A stretch of 64,000 nucleotides of DNA. Source: an uncultured bacterium. Lineage in GTDB: Bacteria; Bacteroidota; Bacteroidia; Bacteroidales; Rikenellaceae. Below the pieces are notes generated by a model. It saw only the letters and a list, made by a program, of their open reading frames with translations, searched no databases and had not been told where the DNA came from. A program made the translations under genes and the position numbers. Below, piece by piece: positions 58,673-64,000 of the stretch. How positions within the stretch are numbered: position 1 is the first letter of the stretch; the number at the start of each line of letters is the position of its first letter. The stretch spans positions 1 through 64,000 of the forward strand of contig CAJMNH010000003.1 of NCBI GenBank assembly GCA_905214725.1, given 5' to 3'.

Positions 58673-58981
58673 ATGGCAGAGAATAAAAATTTAGGCATCG
58701 ACCTCGAACTGGACGAGACGGTTGCACAGGGCAACTACTCGAATCTCGCCATCATCGCGCACTCCACTTCGGAGTTCATCATCGATTTTGCGGCCGTCAT
58801 GCCCGCCGTACCCAAGGCGAAAGTCAAGAGCCGCATCATTCTTACGCCGGAACATGCCAAACGCCTGCTGATGTCGTTGCAGGAGAATATCGTGCGTTAC
58901 GAGAGTGTGCACGGCCAGATCGTCATTCCCACGCCGCAGCATGCGGGCGATCAGTTCGGCGGCAAGATCGGCGAAGCGTAG
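58673..58981 (+). CDS. DUF3467 domain protein
   Basis: A 102-residue cytosolic protein of the DUF3467 family, widely conserved in Bacteroidetes as a small single-domain protein. The block YSNLAIIAHSTSEFIIDFAA (about 22-41), then the polar PKAKVKSRIILTPEHAKRLL (about 48-67), is diagnostic. No biochemical function is established to my knowledge. It has a long leader with its own promoter and a terminator at 59163-59195. Confidence 0.9.
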   Translation: MAENKNLGIDLELDETVAQGNYSNLAIIAHSTSEFIIDFAAVMPAVPKAKVKSRIILTPEHAKRLLMSLQENIVRYESVHGQIVIPTPQHAGDQFGGKIGEA

Positions 58982-59162
58982 GTTTTGACCGCCTTCGGGC
59001 GTTGTGCCGCATATTACCGCTCGAATTGAAGCGGATCAGGCGGGTTGTCCGGGTTGCCTTGTCGCTTCTCGGCAGGAGGGGCGGCGCACATGCGCAAAGG
59101 TCGTCGGATTCCGTGTGCCCGTTGCAGCGGGCGAAATAGGGGGAGGGGATGAGAATACGAAA

Positions 59163-59195
59163 AGAGGATTGCTTTACGGGCAATCCTCTCTTTTT
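59163..59195 (+). terminator. Terminator downstream of the DUF3467 gene
   Basis: AGAGGATTGC and GCAATCCTCT form a 10-bp stem with a 7-nt loop followed by CTTTTTCGCTTTT. It is about 180 nt after the stop; the stretch between (58982-59162) holds nothing I recognise. Confidence 0.75.
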
Positions 59196-59229
59196 CGCTT
59201 TTGCCGCGGAAAATTCGGGTTGCGGAGCG

Positions 59230-61590
59230 TCAGCGTGTTTTCGACGGTTCGGTCGCGGTGATGAAGAGTCCGCCTTCGGGCGCCATTGCGTCGTGCACCT
59301 TCCTTACGATCGGTTCGTCGACCGTCACGACCGTCGTCACCCCTTTGTCGGCGACGTTGCGCGCAGCGCGCAGCGTGTAGTCACCCGCATCGGTTACCCA
59401 TGCCGATTGCCGCTCGCAGAACGAAGCCAGATCGGCGGCGGCAAACCGCATCTTCACTTCGACCGATGCGCCCGCCTCCAACAGCGGCGTCTTGGCGAAG
59501 GCGCGCAGTTCGCAGGCGGGCTTGTCCAGCTTGCCGGCAGGAGCGGCCGCATAGAGTTGTACCACCTCGCGTCCGGCGCGCCGACCGGTGTTGGTCACCG
59601 TGCAGGTCACTTCCCAGCCTTCGCCGACGGGCAGAGCCGTCAGACCGGATAACTCGAAATCGGTGTACGACCGTCCGTAACCGAAGGGATAGGCCACCGG
59701 TACGTCTCGGGTCGTATAGTGGCGGTATCCGACGTAAATACCTTCGGTGTAGTTCGTATAGTCGATGTTCGGTTCTTCATAGCGTTTTGTTTCGCTGTAA
59801 CGATAGAACGAGTCGTTCTTGCCCGTGTTGAGGTTCAGCGCGGGGAAATTCTGCGCCGGTACGTCGGCGTAGCGTACGGGAAAGGTCATCGGCAGACGGC
59901 CGCAGGGATTCACCTTGCCCGAGAGCACGTCGGCGATGGCGTTTCCGCCCTCCTGACCTGCCTGCCAAGCCATCAGCAGGGCGTCGGCGTCGCCGCTCCA
60001 CGACGCGGTCTCCATGACGCCGCCGGTGTTCAGCACCACCACCACGGGTTTCCCGGCGGCACGATAGGCGCGGCTCACTTCGGCGATCAGCCGCCGTTCA
60101 TCCGGCCGCAGGCGGAAGTCGTCGTCCACATGGCGGTCGGTTCCCTCCCCGCCCCGGCGGCCGATGGTGACGACGGCGGCATCGGCGTCGCGCAGCGAAC
60201 GGCGGATGACGACCGCCGGATCGGGCAGTTCGTCGGGTTGCAGGGCGCCGAACCACCAGCCCCGTTTCTCGTTGATCGGGGCGAGCCGTTCGTCCTCGGC
60301 GGCGAGATGCTTCGCATAGGCTTCCGCCGCCGTTTCGTTGAGCGTGAATCCGGCGTTGCGCAGTCCGTCGCAGAGGTCGACCGTATAGGCTTTGTTAACG
60401 TCGCCCGCGCCGGTACCCCCGGCGATCAGCCGGTAGGAGGTGACGCCGAACAATGCGACTTCGCCCTTTTCGAGCGGAAGCGCTTCGTTGCGGTTCTCGA
60501 GCAGTATCATTCCCTCGGCTGCCGCGCGGCGCGCCACTTCGGCATGCGCCTTCAAGTCGGGACGGTTCGAGAAGGGATATTTTTTATAGCGGGGCGAACG
60601 CACGACCAGCTCTAGAATGCGGCGCACGCTCGTGTCGATCGCCTCCATCGGCAACCGACCCTCCTGCGCCGCCGCGAGAATCGTCTCATACTGTTTGTCG
60701 CTGCCCGGCTGAATCATGTCGTTGCCGGCGGCGATCTGCGCCGCGACGTCCTGTCCCGCGCTCCAATCGGTCATCACCGCGCCTCGGAATCCCCAGTCGC
60801 CGCGCAGGATGTCGGTCAGCAGGCCGCGGTCTTCCGACGTGTAGCGGCCGTTGATATAATTGTAGGAGGTCATCAGCGTACGGGGCTGCGCCTCGCGCAC
60901 GGCGATCTCGAAATTACGGAGGTAGATCTCTCGCAGTGCGCGCGGCGAAACGCGCGAATCGTTGCACAGACGATTGATCTCCTGATTGTTGGCGGCAAAG
61001 TGCTTGATCGCGCATCCCACGCCGTTGCTCTCCACGCCGCGTACCATCGCCGCCGCCGTGCGGCCCGAGAGAAGCGGGTCTTCCGAATAGTACTCGAAAT
61101 TGCGGCCGCACAAGGGATTGCGCATGATGTTCATACCCGGCGCCAGCAGTACGTCCACGCCGTACTCCTTCACTTCGTCGCCCATGGCGCGGCCGACCTC
61201 TTCGACGAGCGCCGCATCCCATGTCGAAGCCAGCAGCGAAGCGATGGGGAATCCCGTGCAGTAGTAGGTCGCCGTGTCGCCCTTCCGCGTCGGAGAGATG
61301 CGCAGTCCGGCGGGGCCGTCGGCCAGTACGATGGCGGGGATGCCGAGCCGTTCGATGGGATAGGTCGTTCCGGCGGCGCCGGGCACGAGTTTCTGCGTTT
61401 TGCCGACGACGAGCTTCGATCCGTCGTCGTCCTTGCCGTCCATCGAAGTGCCTATGAGCAGATGAACCTTCTCTTCGAGGGTCATGGCGTCGACCACGCG
61501 GTCGATGTTCCCGGGTTTGAGGCGGGGCGTGCACACCGTCGTGCCGCCGATTGCAGCGGTCAGCGCAAGTATGCGGAGGAGTCGTTTCAT
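59230..61590 (-). CDS. Glycoside hydrolase family 3 (beta-glucosidase-like) lipoprotein
   Basis: A 786-residue GH3 enzyme. The signal peptide (MKRLLRILALTAAIGGTTVC) ends at a likely lipid Cys20. The N-terminal TIM-barrel domain contains IVLADGPAGLR, KHFAANNQE and the catalytic nucleophile Asp275 in AVMTDWSAGQD. The alpha/beta sandwich domain follows (about 350-590), then a fibronectin III-like domain at the C-terminus. GH3 members remove terminal beta-linked glucose or related sugars. The exact linkage cannot be read. It has its own promoter and is separated from the GH57 gene by a terminator, so it is independently expressed. Confidence 0.93.
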   Translation of the reverse strand: MKRLLRILALTAAIGGTTVCTPRLKPGNIDRVVDAMTLEEKVHLLIGTSMDGKDDDGSKLVVGKTQKLVPGAAGTTYPIERLGIPAIVLADGPAGLRISPTRKGDTATYYCTGFPIASLLASTWDAALVEEVGRAMGDEVKEYGVDVLLAPGMNIMRNPLCGRNFEYYSEDPLLSGRTAAAMVRGVESNGVGCAIKHFAANNQEINRLCNDSRVSPRALREIYLRNFEIAVREAQPRTLMTSYNYINGRYTSEDRGLLTDILRGDWGFRGAVMTDWSAGQDVAAQIAAGNDMIQPGSDKQYETILAAAQEGRLPMEAIDTSVRRILELVVRSPRYKKYPFSNRPDLKAHAEVARRAAAEGMILLENRNEALPLEKGEVALFGVTSYRLIAGGTGAGDVNKAYTVDLCDGLRNAGFTLNETAAEAYAKHLAAEDERLAPINEKRGWWFGALQPDELPDPAVVIRRSLRDADAAVVTIGRRGGEGTDRHVDDDFRLRPDERRLIAEVSRAYRAAGKPVVVVLNTGGVMETASWSGDADALLMAWQAGQEGGNAIADVLSGKVNPCGRLPMTFPVRYADVPAQNFPALNLNTGKNDSFYRYSETKRYEEPNIDYTNYTEGIYVGYRHYTTRDVPVAYPFGYGRSYTDFELSGLTALPVGEGWEVTCTVTNTGRRAGREVVQLYAAAPAGKLDKPACELRAFAKTPLLEAGASVEVKMRFAAADLASFCERQSAWVTDAGDYTLRAARNVADKGVTTVVTVDEPIVRKVHDAMAPEGGLFITATEPSKTR

Positions 61591-61618
61591 TGGGGAATGA
61601 GGTTTGGGGTTTGTACCG

Positions 61619-61626
61619 CAAAGATA
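61619..61626 (-). promoter_or_regulatory. -7 box of the GH3 gene
   Basis: The minus-strand sequence is TATCTTTG, a perfect TAnnTTTG, about 29 nt before the GH3 ATG. Confidence 0.6.
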
Positions 61627-61659
61627 TGAAAATTCCCTGCAATCCGATCGGGTCTTCTG

Positions 61660-61702
61660 AAAACGGACGGAGCGGAGCGGGTTGCAACCCGTTCCGCTCC
61701 GT
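61660..61702 (-). terminator. Terminator of the GT4-GH57 transcript
   Basis: ACGGAGCGGAGCGGGTT pairs with its complement (one G-U pair) around a GC tip, giving a 17-bp stem. It is followed on the minus strand by a short T run (CCGTTTTCAG). It ends the GH57 gene's transcript before the GH3 promoter. Confidence 0.8.
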
Positions 61703-61722
61703 ATCCTTTGCCGATCGTTCCG

Positions 61723-62937
61723 TCAGGCTTTGCGGCGAACGGTCTTGGCTTCGGAGGCTTTGTCCACTTCGATCTCGAAATCCGACAATACGTTCATGTA
61801 GTTGATAAACGCTTCGTAGGAGGAGCCGTAAGGGTTGAAGTAGGAGTGTACGTCGCCGTCCGACAGCCATTTGGTAGCCATGTAGTAGAAGTGGTCGGAG
61901 GTCTGGAGGAAGTTCCATACGTAGTCGAAATCCTTGTTTTTGAGTGCCTTGACCTTCTCTTTCAGGGCGTAGAGCTTCTTGAACGCTTCGTTCTGCAACT
62001 CGTTGCCCAGCCATGCCGTAACGTCGCGCTCCTCGTCGGCCCACGACATCACATGCGGGCAGTGGAGCACGGCTACGGGCTGGTATTTCTTCGCCGCTTC
62101 GCTTACGGTGGCGAACTCCAGTTTGCGCGTGGCCAGCGCCGCCTTGGGCAGCGCCTTCATGAAATCGAAGATCCCCGTGTCGGCCTTCTGATGTTCGCCG
62201 AAGGTCTCGTAATCCATGAATAGATTGACCACCTCGCCCACCGTATCGTCCGAGGCGATCCAGCCGGCGAATTTGTCGGCCGTCAGGGGCCACTCGTCCC
62301 AACTGCGGTTCGAGAAGCGGAAGGCGATGTCGTCCGAGAGTTTGTAGTTGCGCAGCAGTACGTGCAGCTTTTGATTCAGGGCATTGGCGTAGACGTAGTT
62401 GGGCGATTTCCATCCCAGCACGTGTTTGGCGCCTTCGGCCAGAATGGTTTTGAACCCCATCTGGGCCACCATCTCGCCGATCTCGTCCGAGTAGATCAGC
62501 TCCGTGTTGCGGAACGCCGTGGGTTTCATCCCGAACTCCTTGCGCACCATCGCCGTGTGGAGCTTCACCTGCTCCTCGAAATCCTCTTTCGAGGCGAGCG
62601 ACGCCAGCGAGTGGGAGTAGGTCTCGGCCAGAAACTCCACGCACCCCGTGGCGGCCAGTTCGCGGAACGAGTCGAGCACCTCGGGGGCGTATGCCCGAAA
62701 CTGCTCGACGGCCGATCCCGTGATCGAGAAGGAGCAGCGGAACCTGCCCTTCTGCTCCTTGATGAGTTTCAGCAGCAGGGCGTTCATCGGCAGGTAGCAC
62801 TGACGCGCCACCTTTTGCAGGATGGCGTGATTCGTCAGATCGTCGAGATAGTTGTGATCCACGCCCATATTGAAAAACCGATAGGTTTTCAGCCGCCAAG
62901 GCTGATGAACCTGAAAATAGAAACAGATCGTTTTCAT
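61723..62937 (-). CDS. Glycoside hydrolase family 57 (alpha-glucan acting)
   Basis: A 404-residue cytosolic GH57 enzyme. FYFQVHQPWRLKTYRFF (about 6-22) is the conserved HQP region. FRNTELIYSDEIGEM (about 142-156) carries the likely nucleophile Glu145, and LFMDYETFGEHQ (about 239-250) the acid/base Asp. Members act as alpha-amylases, amylopullulanases or branching enzymes. In Bacteroidales a GH57 gene with a GT4 glycosyltransferase and a glycogen debranching enzyme forms the glycogen locus. Here the GT4 gene lies 22 nt upstream, supporting glycogen turnover. Confidence 0.92.
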   Translation of the reverse strand: MKTICFYFQVHQPWRLKTYRFFNMGVDHNYLDDLTNHAILQKVARQCYLPMNALLLKLIKEQKGRFRCSFSITGSAVEQFRAYAPEVLDSFRELAATGCVEFLAETYSHSLASLASKEDFEEQVKLHTAMVRKEFGMKPTAFRNTELIYSDEIGEMVAQMGFKTILAEGAKHVLGWKSPNYVYANALNQKLHVLLRNYKLSDDIAFRFSNRSWDEWPLTADKFAGWIASDDTVGEVVNLFMDYETFGEHQKADTGIFDFMKALPKAALATRKLEFATVSEAAKKYQPVAVLHCPHVMSWADEERDVTAWLGNELQNEAFKKLYALKEKVKALKNKDFDYVWNFLQTSDHFYYMATKWLSDGDVHSYFNPYGSSYEAFINYMNVLSDFEIEVDKASEAKTVRRKA

Positions 62938-62959
62938 GGTGATATGTCGTTTGTGTTTT

Positions 62960-64000
62960 TTACTCTTGTTGGCGTGCGGCCGCTTCGTCGACGACCGTCT
63001 GATAGACTGCCTTGATCTTGGCGGCGGCGTTGTCCCACTTGAGTCCGGTTACTTCATTGAGTCCCTTTTCGGCGAACATTTTCGCCAGCGCGGGATAGGT
63101 GATCAGTGCGTAGATGGCGTCCGAAAGCGCGTCCACGTCCCAGTAATCGACTTTGAGCGCATAGTCGAGCACCTCGGCCACGCCGCTCTGTTTGGAGATG
63201 ATGACCGGCACGTTCGAACGCATCGCTTCGAGCGGCGAGATGCCGAAGGGTTCCGACACCGAGGGCATCACGTAGACGTCCGACAGTTGGAACATGCGGT
63301 GCACGTCCTCTCCGCGCAGGAATCCCGTGAAATGGAAGCGGTCGGCGATGCCCAAGCGCGCCACGCGGCGGATAACATGGTTCATCATGTCGCCCGAACC
63401 GGCCATCACGAAGCGTACGTTCGGCACCCGTTTGAGCACCTTGGCGGCCGCCTCGACGAAATAATCAGGCCCTTTCTGGTAGGTGATGCGGCCGAGAAAG
63501 GTGACGATCTTGTCTTCTACGCCGCGTTCGGGAGCGGCATTCTCCGCTTCGGCGAAGCGCACGGCATTGTGCACCGTTACGACCTTTTCGGCCGGAATGC
63601 CGTAGCGGGTGATGACGATGTTGCGCGTGAGGTTCGATACCGCGATCACGCGGTCGGCGGCTTCCATGCCTGCGCGTTCGATGGCGTAGGTCTGTGCGTT
63701 GATGTTCTCGCCGCTGCGGTCGAACTCCGTGGCGTGCATGTGCACCACCAGCGGTTTGCCCGAGACCTGTTTGGCGGCGATTCCGGCAAAATAGGTGAGC
63801 CAGTCATGGGCGTGGATCACGTCGAACTGTCCCGCCAGATCGCGCGCTACCTGCGCCGCCACCATCGCGTAGCGCGCCACCTCCTCCATGAGGTTCGCGC
63901 CGTATTTTCCCGAGAAGGTGTAGCGTTGTTTCCACACGTCGGCCGTCTCCCACGTCTTGCGCCCCGTGCGGACGTATTCGTCGTGATAGGATGCGTACTC
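62960..64000 (-). CDS. Glycosyltransferase family 4 (glycogen synthase-like), cut by window edge
   Basis: At least 346 residues of a GT-B fold transferase; the frame stays open to the last base of the window, so the true start lies beyond it. FDVIHAHDWLTYFAGIAAKQ and DRVIAVSNLTRNIV belong to the N-terminal Rossmann domain. VTFLGRITYQKGPDYFVEAA starts the C-terminal domain, and SEPFGISPLEAMRSNVPVI holds the E-x7-E nucleotide-sugar motif. It resembles the Bacteroidales protein that builds glycogen. It is followed by GH57 on the same transcript. Confidence 0.9.
   Translation of the reverse strand, partial: EYASYHDEYVRTGRKTWETADVWKQRYTFSGKYGANLMEEVARYAMVAAQVARDLAGQFDVIHAHDWLTYFAGIAAKQVSGKPLVVHMHATEFDRSGENINAQTYAIERAGMEAADRVIAVSNLTRNIVITRYGIPAEKVVTVHNAVRFAEAENAAPERGVEDKIVTFLGRITYQKGPDYFVEAAAKVLKRVPNVRFVMAGSGDMMNHVIRRVARLGIADRFHFTGFLRGEDVHRMFQLSDVYVMPSVSEPFGISPLEAMRSNVPVIISKQSGVAEVLDYALKVDYWDVDALSDAIYALITYPALAKMFAEKGLNEVTGLKWDNAAAKIKAVYQTVVDEAAARQQE

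Noticed and set aside
60914..62899. 661-residue minus-strand frame overlapping GH3 and GH57 in another frame
   Set aside because: Crosses the terminator and promoter between the two hydrolase genes; Arg-rich shadow sequence.
1..64000. CRISPR array, tRNA, rRNA, insertion sequence or prophage
   Set aside because: No regularly spaced repeats, cloverleaf sequences, transposase or integrase motifs, or phage structural genes were seen on either strand.

Overview
This window reads as a chromosomal segment of a Bacteroidales bacterium. The high GC by eye, together with the gene families present, suggests an Alistipes-like member of the Rikenellaceae. The genus is an inference. What the sequence shows directly is: promoter -7 boxes of the Bacteroidetes type (TAnnTTTG) in front of many genes, lipoproteins whose mature N-termini are acidic as in Bacteroidetes surface lipoproteins, Bacteroidetes-restricted families (FtsL-like, DUF4296, DUF6029, Omp28-like, DUF3467, S46 peptidase), a glycine-lipid acyltransferase pair and an EF-G paralogue with degenerate GTPase motifs. 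I see no rRNA, tRNA, CRISPR array, insertion sequence or phage gene. Almost everything is conserved housekeeping DNA in long operons, with one more accessory stretch (about 30.8-43.2 kb) of secreted and surface proteins.

Layout. 0-2.1 kb: glsB and glsA (glycine lipids) on the minus strand. 2.2-13.1 kb: plus-strand division and wall cluster rsmH-ftsL-ftsI-murE-mraY-(unknown secreted protein)-murD-ftsW, then an acyltransferase instead of the usual murG/murC/ftsQAZ tail. 13.2-16.5 kb: YeiH-type exporter (minus), malate dehydrogenase, and two similar tiny membrane proteins. 16.5-19.9 kb: lipA-lipB-recJ (minus). 20.2-30.6 kb: an 11-gene plus-strand run (flippase, small membrane protein, holB, folK, three envelope proteins, rbfA, ABC permease, DUF4296 lipoprotein, amidohydrolase). 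30.8-36.4 kb: two large secreted lipoproteins, one with a G9 tract in its signal-peptide codons, and a small HTH-like protein. 36.5-43.2 kb: TlpA-like thioredoxin, DUF6029 barrel, two Omp28-like CxxC lipoproteins and a subtilisin-like lipoprotein. 43.3-52.5 kb: an 11-gene minus-strand run (MBL hydrolase, FkbM, trmD, PPOX, barrel, lpxB, small membrane protein, FAH, maf, PHP phosphoesterase, DPP11-like S46 peptidase). 52.7-56 kb: rpmH (minus), then lnt and folC (plus). 56-58.2 kb: EF-G2-like factor. 58.7 kb: DUF3467. 59.2-64 kb: GH3 glucosidase, GH57 and a GT4 glycosyltransferase that runs off the right edge.

How the genes fit together. The left half supplies envelope building: glycine lipids, peptidoglycan precursor synthesis (murE, mraY, murD) and septal synthesis (ftsI, ftsW, ftsL). 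Lnt and LpxB add lipoprotein and lipid A maturation. The 36.5-43.2 kb operon looks like a coherent export, redox and protease module: a periplasmic thioredoxin, a predicted outer-membrane barrel, two surface lipoproteins that each carry a CxxC within an Omp28-like domain, and a surface protease. This is the best candidate here for an undercharacterised system. The right end resembles the glycogen/alpha-glucan locus of Bacteroidales.

Structure not explained by genes includes two dispersed REP-like repeat families (one inside the dcw operon, one built into a promoter), a strong inverted repeat in the yeiH leader and a 31-nt near-perfect palindrome. Intergenic hairpins consistent with terminators are listed individually.
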